Part shown: positions 1 through 12,083 of the stretch, in pieces
Layout of the letters: each line of letters begins with the position of its first letter
Position numbering within the stretch: the first letter of the stretch is position 1
Assembly: GCA_033002965.1 (NCBI GenBank)
Contig: JAURVB010005931.1
Coordinates: 170,473-234,472 of the forward strand
Length of the DNA stretch: 64,000 nt
Direction of reading: 5' to 3'
Source of the DNA: Piper betle
Taxonomy: Eukaryota > Streptophyta > Magnoliopsida > Piperales > Piperaceae
Made by a program: the position numbers and the translations under genes
The notes under the pieces: model-generated
Seen by the model: the letters and a program-made list of their open reading frames with translations, nothing else
Databases searched by the model: none
Told to the model about the DNA's origin: nothing

Positions 1-1952
1 GGGGACATGGAGAACATCTAATGGGTTAGGGTTTGGCAACTCATGAGATCAAACTAACCCTAATAAGGTTTTCTGCATGAGCAAGGTTCGTTAGGGTTGG
101 CAAGACAAATGTAGCTGGTCAAGCCTATACGTCTACTTTTGTGAATTTCTCGGATTTTTATTCTATTTTATAGACATGATCACCAACCACTCACTGAAGA
201 AACAAAGGCAGCACTGTCAAACACTGTCACCAATATTTTTTATGGTAAAATTTTTCTACCGTCGAAAAAGAAAGATTCAAGTAGATCATTTTATCATTAC
301 TATCGAATTATTTTGATGGTAGACCAAATGATAGACAGGCATCGGCTCTTTTACTGTCAAATAGAAATTTAATAGTGAATTAAATAAATTACCTTCTCTT
401 TCATCCGTCAAAAAATTTTAATGGCATAGAACACCTTTGAATCATGAATACCCTTAATTGTAAATAGAGCATCACATGTTATATCTGCCATTCAAAGATT
501 TTACACTAAAATTTTATTTTACGGACTGAAATACTCCTGATTCCCAGTATAGTGTTCTAAAGCTTCTATCAAGTGTTAAAACCGAACTAATTCAAGTAAT
601 GAGCAGCGCTAGTGGCACACTTTCATATAAAAAACAAAGCACCAGTAACTAATTCACAAAATGTTCAAAGTACTGAAAGATATGTATTATCCATTAACAT
701 GTCCTCATTAACGTTCTAATCTATTTTCTTTTATAGTTTGACAGCTCTCATTAAACATAATTTTCGTTGTGCTATAAACATACAGTTCCCCTTCCACCAA
801 AGCCCGTCGAGCTCCGTTGGTTGCGGGATTCGAGCCCACGCTGGGCGGCCTCCCGCTTTTTTTTTTTTTTTTCAGTATTCATTGAATAACTGAGTACTGA
901 AAAGATTGTTCAATGTTTTTGTCATGCATTGTCGAATAAAACTATTTCTTTTTCATGCTCGACGAAGGCATAATTTTATGGATTCTAATTTCTATGACTC
1001 GAATGCTCCGTGTAATTTGTCGTCAAAGACAACAATACAGGATTAGCATTTTGTGAGACTCAACACAGATATCGAGCCTTGTTTTTTTTTAAAAAAAAGG
1101 ATCTACGAAGAGACTTTAAGACAATCTTTTGAATGCATGGTTAATGACAAAAAGGGCATCCAAGATTTTGAAGTCTCCAAATATAAAAGAAAGATGATTC
1201 ATACACAGCCCAAATATTCCCAAGGCCAAACATATGGTTAGAAAAGCTAAAACGATGCATAAATGCTTGCACTGCTTGTGATGTGCATTTCACACAACCT
1301 ATTGCATATCAGGCTCAGAAACAAGAGATTCCTTATAGTTAGCTGAAAATTTGGGCAACTCTAGAGGAATTCTTAGTAATAGCAATCAGAGTTTGTACAA
1401 GACAGACCATATTGGCCAGTATGCACCGTGCAGTCTAACTGAGAGGCTACAAATTAAAAGGAAGATACACTTGTCCACAAGTTCTCAATCATCTTTCTTC
1501 ATCTATGCAGCAAAAGTTATAGCATGGACCCTGAACTAGGATGCTAGAAACTTGCAAGTGGAGAAACTAAAAAAAGGAAACTAGAAACTAGTAGTTGGAA
1601 AAGAGAAGGAAAAGATAAAAGAATGACTTAAACATAATTACAATGGATGCATGAATGTTTACATTATATATACATGGAGCTTCTACACCAAACTTGTACA
1701 TAACAATACATTCAAGGACAATTTATTCCGCACCAATCACTAGGACAAAATGGTATTAGATTTTGCCATGCAGTAGCAGTGTTTTTGTTGCACGCAGCGA
1801 CCTATGCATGGCGATCATTCATAAAATTAAAGCACAGATTTTGAGAGGGAACACATCATCGTCGAAAACGACACTGAAGGGGTTGTCGGGTTTCCGGTAT
1901 CCACATTATAACAATTATACTCCAGCAGCAGCAAAAACTGAAGACCAGTGAT
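1..1952. other. Non-genic flank of the AASDH-like gene
   Basis: This stretch is AT-rich and no coding exon was recognised on either strand. The only odd feature is a tRNA-like patch followed by a T run near 800-870, listed separately. The right part lies downstream of the stop codon of the minus-strand AASDH-like gene and would hold its 3' UTR, but no poly(A) signal could be assigned with confidence. Confidence 0.5.
798..875 (+). repeat. tRNA-like fragment with T-tract (possible SINE remnant)
   Basis: The segment holds an A-box-like stretch (gagctccgttggt), a B-box-like stretch (gggattcgagccc), a short GC-rich arm and then a run of about 17 T. The spacing between the boxes is far too short for a folded tRNA, so this is not called a tRNA gene. 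A decayed tRNA-derived SINE is one reading and chance is the other. Confidence 0.2.
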
Positions 1953-2430
1953 CTAATTTGCAACTTCTATGCAATGCAGCTTGTAATCTCTGCAACCAAC
2001 ATAAATACGGCCAGAAATCATCACAGGTGAAGAAAATACATCTCCCCGTAATTCAATACATGCAAACTTCTGCACTAAAGGAAAGTTGTCAATTGTTTTC
2101 TCCTGATGGCCCTCCCCTCTCAAAATATAAGTGGTGATTCTCAGCACATGTATGCTTCTTGAGGAACTGCAATGCATGTCAACCTGGTGAAATGTCCAAA
2201 CAGCGTAAATATCGTCGCTGAAAAAAAAACATCTCGCATAGGGTGGCACATTAACCTTTCTGCTGGACGTCTTTCATCAGTTATCACCTTCAAGTGCTCA
2301 TCAACGTACGCAGAGGATGTAATTGGATTGCCCATATTGTATTCCAAGATGATAGAACCCTTTTCCTAAAACATAGCCAATAAATTGTGTCAATATTTAC
2401 TTTTCCATGCCGTCATAATTTAACTCAAAG

Positions 2431-5400
2431 TGTAAAACCCGCAACTCGAGTCAGGTTTTATAGTTGTTAGCCGGTCGGTTTGACCGTGGTTCGAATCGGT
2501 TTAGCTTTCAGAACACGTGTGTGAGGTTGAGGCCGACCGTGTGCACGTGTTATGAGGGTTTATGTATACCCAAGTATCGATGATAGCGTCGGATACGCAT
2601 CAGCAGACTGAGTTATCAGTAGATATGAGAGTATACAGTTGATGATTTTATTTTTTTCATGTTGTGATCGTAGAATTAGTTTAGGCCGAATAATGCATTA
2701 GGACGTGTTAAATGGTATTCTGGTAGGTTATTAGTTATACAACATGTCATTTGGATGTTGTGTTGTTTTATTTAATTTTATGGGATTTTTCCCAATTTTT
2801 CTGGATTTATCTAGGATTTATTCCGAGTTAGTTATCATTCTTTACTCGAGCCGGTGCAAGTTAAGTCTTATTTACAAGTTTGACACCGCCCTATACTTCT
2901 CATCTTCTTCCCCGACATCTTCACCGCCGCCGCCCTTGAGGTTGTCTCCACTGCCGCCGACGCCACCTCGCTGCCGATCGACGCCGCCTAGCCCGGCCGT
3001 GCCGTCGCCTTGCCGCCCCGACCACACCCGGCCACCGTCCAGCCGTCGTGACGCCGAAAATCGCCCTCGATTTCACGGCCGTTCCCGATGCGATTCTGCC
3101 ACTGTCTGCGCCGGACCGCCCACTACCGTCATGTCGAATCTCTCCCTCGACTTCCCCTACCTTTTCCCCTTACCTAGCGCCGTCGTCGAGGCCGGCCGTG
3201 GGTCTGATCGGAGCGACTGACCGCCCCGACCGCACTCGACGTCGCCGTCGGTGGCCATCGCCGCCGCGGCTGCCCTTGTTGTCACCACCATTGGGTCAAG
3301 CTCACCGAGACGGTGCTAACCCCTACCTCCGATTGCCCTGCCGGAGCAGTACGTGCTGGCGCGTCCTTCACCGCCTTTGTCCGTCGGCACCAATTTCAGC
3401 GCCGATCGCGAGGAGGTTCTTCCTTTTTTTAGAATTATTACATACATGTTGTGGTCATGGTAGCGTATTGAAATTAATTTTATTAATTTCATGATTTTAG
3501 TTTAATTAACTGTGAATTATGATAAACATGTGATGATTAGCGTAGATTGTGTTGCATGATGTAAATGTTGGCTAATGGAATTGTTAGTAAACAATTGAAT
3601 AGTTAATTAAATGCTTGTTAACTAGTTAATTTATGAATTTGCATGATTTAGGTTTTGCATGCTGGTATTAAGTTAAACGGATTAAATTGATTAAACAATT
3701 GTCACCAAATTAGAATAGGTATACTTTGAAATTGGAATTAAAAGTGTTAGGTAATAAGTAACGTAGGAAGTCATAAAATTATTAACTTGCTTGACAATTA
3801 GAGATTTAGTGTGATTGTCGAAATGATTGTCATGTTTGATTAGATTCATGTATGCATGTGGATATATTAGTTATATAGGCGTGCATCATATATGTATGGG
3901 CGTTAGTAAATAGTTATGTTCATGTAGGTTCATTGCTGGAGCTCGCCGTCTAGGCATGAGACTGCGCTTGGAGCTTCTGACAGGTCCGTTAGGACACGCT
4001 TCTCAGGTTTTATCGTTCTACTCTATCGGTGATTTGATTTATTAATCGTAGGACGTGTCAGGTGGATGATTTATCGGACCCCACCTAACACGTGTCATCT
4101 GGTCGGTTGTTTTCAGAATTAATAACCCTCGAGGATGAGATCCCTCGAGCTTGTTTTCGAAAATAAGATCCACCTCAAGTTGCCTTCGGGCCTATTATAA
4201 TAAATCCTGACCCAGCCCTATAAATAATTTTATCGAGTTTTCAGTGAGACAAGAGAAGATGAATCGACTTGCACGTGCCATGAGCGGATGCCATGCCAGT
4301 CAAAGCGGGCTTTGGATTAGTGCCAGCGGACTGTTCCATTCCCGAGGGATCCTGACAACTCCGCGTTTGAGTTCTTCACACCCGGAGAACGTGGAGGTTT
4401 ATGGGTACTGTTTAGTACAGCGCATGTCTGGACTTGTGGTTCAAAGGGTACTAAAGGCGACTGCCTGAGAGTGCTGGGCCTTCGTGCTCAAGGCCAAGAG
4501 TAATATGGAGGTTCGGAGAGGGCTTAGGATAAAGTTTTTCGTGAAGTACTGAAAAGAAGTGCCGAGAGTGGCACAGTACCAGATAGATCAGGATGCTGTT
4601 GAGTCAGCTGCTCAACGGCTCCTTTGTAGTTGCCCTTATGAGAGTTCTTGAGAAAGATATATGATTGTTTGCTTTCCATGAGAGTTTGCTCTCATGTTCT
4701 AGTTTGATATTAGTTATTTCCAGACCAGTGACACCCGTTGCTGACGTTTTTCTACTATATGTAGGTGAGGACAATGAATGGTGTATGCCGACCTTGACAA
4801 TGTGTTTGCATTGCACACACATACCTGGCGCCGCGTCAACTTTTGCGTAAGATGTGATGTGATTGGCTGTTGTATTAGATTTATATATTTGTGTATATAT
4901 GCATGTGTTTGTGAGGCTTGTATGCCTTATTTTAGAAATGCTTGGAAATGTTCTAATGTCCAGGAATGATCAGTTATGTTGAGTTGAAAATGAATAAAAA
5001 CATAATGAGTATGAAATTGTAGGTGGGCTAGACCCAATTATAAGACGTGTTATTGCTTAATTCCTATTGTGGTGTACATTATGGTTTTATATATATACCC
5101 TATAATGTGCCGTGTTTTTAACAGTTCGTCCCCTTATTGCACTTTTAGGGGAGGTTTTATCCGTTTTATTCTAGGTTTTATGAATTTTGTTGCTATTTTA
5201 ATTACTTTGGTGTGTGATTATGATCATGACATTCACGTAGGATCCTGTTAAGGTTTTGCATCTTATTCATATATTGTTTGCGCATTAACGGCGTGCTCCA
5301 TCTTGAGATGTCGAGAGGGTTATGTTGTAGTCGTTTAGGTTTTGGGTCAGCCAACTTAATCGGTTTACGAGTAGTTCGATCCTTTGTAACATTTTTTGTC

Positions 5401-5433
5401 CGGGTTAAGAGTAAACCAGATTTGGGTGTTACA
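2431..5433 (+). mobile_element. Solo LTR, Ty3/gypsy Del/Tekay type (subfamily A1)
   Basis: A 3.0-kb block begins TGTAAAAC and ends GGTGTTACA, flanked by CAAAG (2426-2430) and CAATG (5434-5438), a five-base target duplication with one mismatch. No internal coding region is present, so it reads as a solo LTR. The part around 2600-2890 matches, in reverse orientation, the LTR attached to Del-type pol genes at 30256-32946, which supplies the family name. A GC-rich central part (2900-3420) gives open frames of low-complexity protein that are not credited as genes. The insertion lies in an intron of the minus-strand AASDH-like gene. Confidence 0.8.
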
Positions 5434-6402
5434 CAATGCTTCTTTATTTGATTAACACTTGGTTCTTTTAAATCCACTCTTTGACATTAAACCCAGATCA
5501 AATGATGCCCATTCCTCATTCAAACCAAAAACCAATTCCCTTTCCCTTATACTTTTTCCAGTTCAATGAGCAGATGTCAAGGTCAAACAATCACCCACGA
5601 AACCGTCAATTAGCACTACCGATGACCTAAACTTGATGTCTATCATTTGGCTACATGGCAATAATGAAGAAAACAAAGATCACAATGGCAAGGTTCTCCT
5701 GAGCTAGTGGTATCAAATCTGCCAAGATCAACTTACAAGTTTTACCACGAGTAGTACGTGGTGTAAATGACAAGGAATATTTAAGAAGAATTAAATCAGA
5801 CTACTCCCTAAATTGACATGGATGATGAAAATGTAGCTTTCTTTAAGTACTTGCACAGTCCTGAATGACTATCAACGGAAATCTATTTAAGATGTGCTAA
5901 AGCTTAAACATGGACTCTTGGAATCGATTAGGTGTGATATTTACTGGCGTCTTACTTTCAGCTTTCCTTATTTTAGTTTAAAGCAGGCATGCATCCATTT
6001 TGTTTTCATTCATCTTATTTCAGCAAGTTGCATTTGGACAGAAGATCAGTTTCAGAAGGAAAAATAGAAAATTCTGTAGCATCGTTTTAACAGCATTTGA
6101 TCATTTTAGCCGATAAATATGAGCTCACGGAAAGAGTAAACTTGAGTTTGCATGCACAATCATCTCCGACTGCCATCTAATTTTCTTTCATTCATCTGAG
6201 TGTCTCATGCTTCCATGGATATCATCAAAGAGTATTTACTCTTAAGTTATGCAGATCATAACATAAGCTGCTATATGAGGCCTAATCTTGCAGGGGAAAG
6301 ACCATAAATCAAGAGATTTGAACTTCTATCATATAACCGCTCCAAATTAGTCTTTCAAACCATATCCCACCATACAGCATTCCTAAATCACAAGCAACGT
6401 AC
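5434..6402. other. Intron sequence of the AASDH-like gene
   Basis: This is AT-rich sequence between the solo LTR and the small exon at 6403-6447. I see no further exon or repeat here. Confidence 0.4.
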
Positions 6403-6858
6403 CAGATCAAGGGAACACACAACACCATCCCGGGAACAAATCAGCACCTACAAACACGATAAAAAATCACATTAGAATACATTCAGATTAATTAGTTAAT
6501 CGTCTGATACACAAATATGTTGGTCTAGCAGAAAAATAGTAGTTTGAAAGCCACCAGAATCAGTAACAAAACCTGAGATGGAATGGCCATAGAAATGCAG
6601 GGTCCAGCAAAAATTGGGGCACCAATAATTGTCTAAAACAAATCCCAATCAACATCAGCATTTAGCTCGTATAAACAACTGTCTTTACATTTAAACATCT
6701 AAAAACTAAAATAGTGCAAGTCCTTTATCATCAAACAGTTGAGGTAAGTAATTGCAATCAGCATGACATACTAGTTCTAGCCAACACGATAGATAGTGGC
6801 CCAAAGACGGGAGCTACCATGTTGTATGCCCAGAGAACAGTATATGGTAATTTCTAAG

Positions 6859-7412
6859 TGTTAATATGTGTAATTGTATTAATAATATGTAGCCCATTGT
6901 CACACTCGGAATACTAAAAAATCTCAGAATATTAACAGAGGTGGCTGTTAGTTGTTCCATGGAGATTGAAGGGTCTCAAAACTTCTCTATAAATTGAGCT
7001 TCATTTGCCTCATCCTTAGAGGGCAAGACAAGTAGAAGGCAAGACAAGTAGAAGAAAATACAAGGAAAAGAGAGATAGACAGAGATATAGTGATAAAAGA
7101 AGAGGGAAAAATATTCACGAGTTTATCTTGTACGGAGTATTGAGAGAGAGTAAAATCCTGTAATCTCAATAGTATAGGGTGTGTGAGTAATCTTCTTGTA
7201 CATCTCTTTATATATTTGATGACTGTAATCTTTGGTTGAAGTAGTAAATTATTCGTTGTTGCCCGTGGTTTTTGACTCTCGATTAAAGGAGGGTTTTCCA
7301 CGTTAAATCTCTGCCCTTTTATAGTTTTGTTTTATCTTATTTCTTAGGTCTTATTTTCCCATTATTTTTGTTCGCTGTGGTTGATCTCTAATTTTGGGGA
7401 TTTTTCTCAACA
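6859..7412 (+). repeat. Left LTR of the copia element
   Basis: Begins tgttaatatg and ends tctcaaca. A TATA-like tctataaattg stands near 6986-6996, upstream of a purine-rich leader-like stretch. The right LTR matches it throughout. Confidence 0.93.
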
Positions 7413-7432
7413 ATTGGTGTCGTTTGTGGGAA
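7413..7432 (+). promoter_or_regulatory. Primer-binding site region of the copia element
   Basis: The bases just inside the left LTR read attggtgtcgtttgtgggaa. This does not resemble the initiator-methionine type site (TGGTATCAGAGC) usual in plant copia elements. It resembles a tggcgccg(t/c)tgtgggaa-type site with C-to-T changes. The primer tRNA is inferred, not proven. Confidence 0.5.
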
Positions 7433-7474
7433 GTTTGGGTCTGATTCAATCGGATCTTGATTTGAGTGGGAGTC

Positions 7475-8290
7475 GTGGCGAACAATTCCAAGACTGGGAA
7501 AATTGAGAAATTTTGATGGAACAAATTATCAATAGTGGAGGATGTAGATTGAGGATCATCTATACGAGAAGTAACTACATCAACCGCTTGTAGGAACCAA
7601 GCCAGAAGCGATGTCAGCCAAGGAATGGGCCTTATTGGATAGGCGAACCTTAGCCATCGTCGGATTGTGTTTAACACAATCGGTGGCGTTTAATGTCTCT
7701 AAACAAACGACCGTCAAAGGGTTGATGGAGGCATTAGCTGGTGTTTATGAGAAGTCACCAGCCTCTAACAGGTTGTTTTTTAAAAGGAAGCTTATCTCTT
7801 TAAGGATGCCCGAAGGTAAATCTATTGGTAATCATTTGAATGATTTCAATAAAATTTTGGCACAACTTAAATTCGTGGAGTTGACTTTTAGTGAATATAT
7901 TAAATCTTTAATGTTCATGTGTTCTTTGCCAGAGAGTTGGGATACGGTAATTACATCTATAAGTAATGCATCAAAAGAAAACTAAAGTTTGATGAAGTGC
8001 TAGGTGCAATCTTGAATAAGGAAATGATGAAGAGAAGCATGGTAGATAGCACACCGTCTATCTCAGGCACAGCTTTGTCGGTGGACAAAAGCAAGGGTAA
8101 AGAAAGAGGAAGAAGTCAAAGTAGAGGTCCTAAAAACCGAGGGCGCTCTAAATCTAAAGGAAAATTCAAGGGTAAGCTTACTTGTTGGTTTTGTGACAAG
8201 GAAAGACATTTAAAGAAAGATTGTCCCGAACGAGTCAAGAATGTTACTAATGTTGTTGATGGTCATGAAGAGATATTTTGTTTATTTGCT
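7475..8290 (+). pseudogene. copia gag remnant with CCHC zinc knuckle
   Basis: The frame probably began at 7475, where a GTG stands in the usual ATG place. It is shifted near 7514, with stops following, then open from 7611 to 7984. A shift near 7980, at an A run, restores a KFDEVLGA-type reading to 8584. The gag helical region (NRLFFKRKL, LPESWDTV) precedes a basic KSKGKFKGK stretch and a CWFCDKERHLKKDC zinc knuckle near 8180-8224, where the usual glycine after the second cysteine is changed. It would have packaged element RNA in cytoplasmic particles and is not intact as written. Confidence 0.85.
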
Positions 8291-11200
8291 CATGTTGATT
8301 ACAACATAGATACATGGTATATTGATTCAGGTGCTTCATTTCATTGTACTTCTCACAAAGAATGGTTTTGTGATTTTGTCAAGGGTGATTGTGGATATGT
8401 AACAAGTGGCAATGGTCAAAAGTGCAGAATTGAAGGTAAAGGAGTAATTCATTTGAAGATGCATGATGAAGGTAAACTTATTCTCAAGGAGGTCAGGTAT
8501 ATACCTGAATTAAAGAAAAATCTTATATCTGTTAACAAGCTAGACCAAGAGGGCTATAGGATCACATTCGAAAATAATCAGTAGAAGATCAGCAAAGGAG
8601 CATTGGTGGTGATCAAGGGGAAGGCAGTGGGTACACTTTACCCATTGTCTACCAAGGTAGATCAGTTTGTTTCTTTGGCAACTGAAAAGAATTACATAAC
8701 AATGTTATGGCATAGAAGGCTTGGTCACTTGAGCAAGAGTGGGATGAGGATCTTACATTCTAAGAAGGTTTTGTTATGTATAATTGATTCTAACATTGGT
8801 TTTTGTGAAGACTGTGTTTTAGGTAAACAGAAATGGGTTAGCTATACAAAGGTTGGGCGAGAGATGAAATTCAAAAGTTTGGAGTTAGTTCATATGGATG
8901 TTTGGGGACCAGCCCATGATATATCTTTTGGAGGTAATCTCTATTTTGTTACCTTCATTGATGATTTTAGTAGGAAGATGTGGATCTACACTATTAAGAA
9001 AAATCAGATGTCTTTAACATTTTCAAGATATGGAAAGCCAGAGTTGAAAATGAAACAGGTTTAAGACTGAAATGTCGTATGTCAGATAATGGTGGAGAAT
9101 ATTGCAATAAGGTGTTTGACTCCTATTGTGAACAACAGGGAATTAGAAGGATCAAGATAGTGCCAAGTACACCACAACAGAATGGGGTGGCGAAGAGAAT
9201 GAACAGGACCATCCTAGAGCGAGCGAGAAACATGAAGGTTCATGTTCGACTCCCTTTGCATCTTTGGGGTGCCACAGTGGATACAGCTGTCTATCTAATA
9301 AACCAAAGTCCATCAAGCGCCTTAGATGGAAAAATACTAGAAGAGGTATGGTCTGGTAAAAAAGTTAACTATTCTTTTCTTAAAGTCTTTGGTTCTATTG
9401 CATATACACATGTTGACAGGGAATCAAGAAAGATGCTTGATGCAAAGTCCCGCAAATGTGTATTTCTTGGATATGGAGGTGATGAGTATGGGTACCGAAT
9501 GTGGGATTTCGAGAACAACAAAGTGTTTCGAAGTCAGGATGTTGTATTCAATGAAGAGTGCATCTACAAAGACATGAAAGAAGGAAAGAATGAGGAGTCA
9601 AAAGAAAAAGAATAAATGGAGCTTGATGAGACAGATGAAGAGATGCCAAGTGCTGAAAATTAAAGATTTGTTCCAAGTGACGAGGAACAATTATCTTCTG
9701 AAGAGACCGAACAAGAAGGTGAGTCACAGGCTAATCAACCAAATGATGATGAATTAGATTCTGAATATTCTGATGCACAAGTTGAAATTGATGACTTAGA
9801 GCCACCACAAGAGATAGTTGTTGCTCCTAAACCAAGGAGGAGCAAAAAGGTTAGAAAGCCTACTCAGAAATTAAATTTAATAGTACAACATGTTTTGTAT
9901 ACTAATGCAGGAGAACCGGAGTCCTATGATGAAGCCATGAGTGACAGAGTTGGCCATGAAGGATAAGATGTCATCGTTAGAGAAGAATCATACATGGGAA
10001 TTGGTGAAGTTGCCACCAAAAAGGAGGGTTCTACAAAATAAGTAGATCTATCGGATCAAGTTTGAAGCCTATGGTATACAAAGGTATAAGGCAAGACTTG
10101 TGGTGAAAAGTTTTGGTCAAAGAGAATGGATTGATTTTCATGATATATTTGTGCCTGTTGTAAAAATGACTTTTATTAGAATTATTTTGAGTATTGTGGC
10201 TGTAAAGGGGTTGTATTTAGAGCAGCTTGATGTAAATACAGCTTTCCTTCATGGTGATTTGGAGGAGGAGATCTATATGGAACAACCAAAAGGATTTGAA
10301 GTGAAAGGTTAAAAAAATATGGTGTGCAAATTGAAGAGGAGTCTATATGGACTCAAACAAGCACCAAGACAGTGGTATTTGAAATTTGACAAGTTTATGT
10401 TGGATAATGGATTTGCTAGGAGCAATTCGGACCACTGTGTATATCTACAAAAGTTTAATGATAGCGATTACATTATTTTAACTTTGTATGTAGATGATAT
10501 ACTTGTTGCAAGGACTTGTATGGAGAAAATTGTTAGTCTCAAGATGAGGTTAGCCAAGAGTTTTTCCATGAAGGATTTGGGTGAAGCAAAACAACTTTTT
10601 GGGATGCAAATTATCCGAGACAAGAGGAACAAGAAGTTGTGGTTATCTCAAGAAGGATATTTCAAGAAAGTTCTTGAGAGATTCAACATGAATGAATCCA
10701 AGCCAGTGGCTACTACTTTGGGTAGTTTCCAATTGTCCAAAGAACAAGGTGTTAAGAGTGAGGAGGATAAAGCTCACATGAAAAAGGTGCCTTATGCTTC
10801 AGCTATTGGAGGTCTTATGTATGTTATGGTGAGTACAAGACCAGATATTGCACATGGAGTGGGAGTAGTGAGCAGATTCATGATGAACCCAGGAAAAGAA
10901 CACTGGGAGGCAGTGAAATGGATTTTTAGGTACTTGAAAGGAACTTCTAATTACTGTTTGTGTTTTGGGAGTGATAATATTGATGTGAAAAGTTATGTGG
11001 ACTCGGACCATGCTGGAAATAGAGATAATGGCAAGAGTACATCCGGATACATCTTTACAGTTGGTGGAACCACGGTGAGTTGGGTTTCCAAATTGCAAAA
11101 GATAGTTGCTCTGTCTTCAACTGAGGCTGAATATGTGGCTGCTACAGAAGCTAGCAAGGAATATATTTGGATTAAAACTTTAATGAATGAGGTAGGTTTT

Positions 11201-11444
11201 AATGAGGTTGATTGCAGGTTGTACAATGATAGTTAAAGTGCAATCCATTTAGCCAAGAACTCGGCATTTCATTCTAGGACCAAATATATTTGGTTAAGGT
11301 ATCATTTTATTAGATCTTTGTTAGAAGAACGTAAATTGAAGTTGGAGAAGATAGATGGAAAAAATAATTCGGCGGATATGTTGACTAAACCGGTGGATGG
11401 AAAAAAGTTGAGTTTTTGCTCAACTTTGGTGAACTTGCACTAAC
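8291..11444 (+). pseudogene. copia pol remnant: protease, integrase, reverse transcriptase, RNase H
   Basis: Visible in order are: the protease active site DSGASFH near 8325-8345; the GAG-pre-integrase LWHRRLGHLS near 8706-8735; an integrase with DNGGEY near 9082-9099 and the TPQQNGVAKRMNRT region near 9170; an acidic linker; a reverse transcriptase with LDVNTAFLHG near 10228 and YVDDIL near 10486-10503; and an RNase H with SYVDSDHAG near 10993 and SSTEAEY near 11119. It closes with ADMLTKPVDG near 11377. Stops occur near 8582, 9661, 10039, 10310 and 11234. Shifts occur near 8995, beside an A run, and near 9940. The element could not move itself as written. Confidence 0.9.
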
Positions 11445-11512
11445 ATGCAGGTGGACTCATGCAACGAATAAGTAGAGGAAGAGTTTGGACTGGTGTGTTC
11501 CAATCGGACTCC

Positions 11513-11523
11513 AAGTGGGAGAT
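11513..11523 (+). promoter_or_regulatory. Polypurine tract of the copia element
   Basis: The purine-rich aagtgggagat stands directly before the right LTR, the usual plus-strand primer position. The surrounding ccaagtgggagattgtta context is typical of plant copia elements. Confidence 0.75.
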
Positions 11524-12078
11524 TGTTAATATGTGTAATTGTATTAATAATATGTAGCCCATTGTCACACTTGGAATACTAAAGAAATCTCGGAATATTA
11601 ACAGAGGTGGCTGTTAGTTGTTCCATGGAGATTGAAGGGTCTCAAAGCTTCTCTATAAATTAAGCTTCATTTGCCTCATCCTTAGAGGGCAAGACAAGTA
11701 GAAGGCAAGACAAGCAGAAGAAAATACAAGGAAAAGAGAGATAGAGAGAAATATAGTGATTAAAGAAGAAGGAAAAATATTCACGAGTTTATCTTATACG
11801 GAGTATTGAGAGAGAGTGAAATCTTGTAATCTCAATAGTATAGGGTGTGTGAGTAATCTTCTTGTACATCTCTTTATATATTTGATGACTGTAATCTTTG
11901 GTTGAAGTAGTGAATTGTTCGTTGTTGCCCGTAGTTTTTGACTCTCGATTGAAGGAGGGTTTTCCACGTTAAATCTTTACCCTTTTGTGGTTTTATTTTA
12001 TCTTATTTCTTAGGTTTTATTTTCCTATTATTTTTGTTCGCTATGGTTGATCTCCAATTTTGGGAATTTTTCTCAACA
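11524..12078 (+). repeat. Right LTR of the copia element
   Basis: This is the second copy of the 6859-7412 LTR, beginning tgttaatatg and ending tctcaaca. Its partner target duplicate CTACG follows at once. Confidence 0.93.
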
Positions 12079-12083
12079 CTACG

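Larger units (their letters stand above)
6859..12078 (+). mobile_element. Ty1/copia LTR retrotransposon, both LTRs present, coding region broken
   Basis: The element is 5220 bp with 5'-TG...CA-3' LTRs of about 555 bp, flanked by CTAAG (6854-6858) and CTACG (12079-12083), a target duplication with one mismatch. Domain order is gag zinc knuckle, protease, GAG-pre-integrase, integrase, reverse transcriptase, RNase H, which defines Ty1/copia. By eye the LTRs differ at about 27 sites, nearly all transitions, or roughly 5 percent. The frame is broken by stops and shifts, and several shifts look like a missing base in an A run. It lies in the minus-strand AASDH-like gene, transcribed in the opposite sense. 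The CTAAG duplicate reads as a CTTAG splice acceptor on the minus strand for the exon at 6772-6853. Confidence 0.93.

Noticed and set aside
798..875. tRNA gene
   Set aside because: B-box-like and A-box-like patches are present, but the arms do not fold and the spacing is far too short.
2744..3494. Open frames of 148-158 residues
   Set aside because: They lie in the GC-rich centre of a solo LTR, overlap in different frames and have only low-complexity content.
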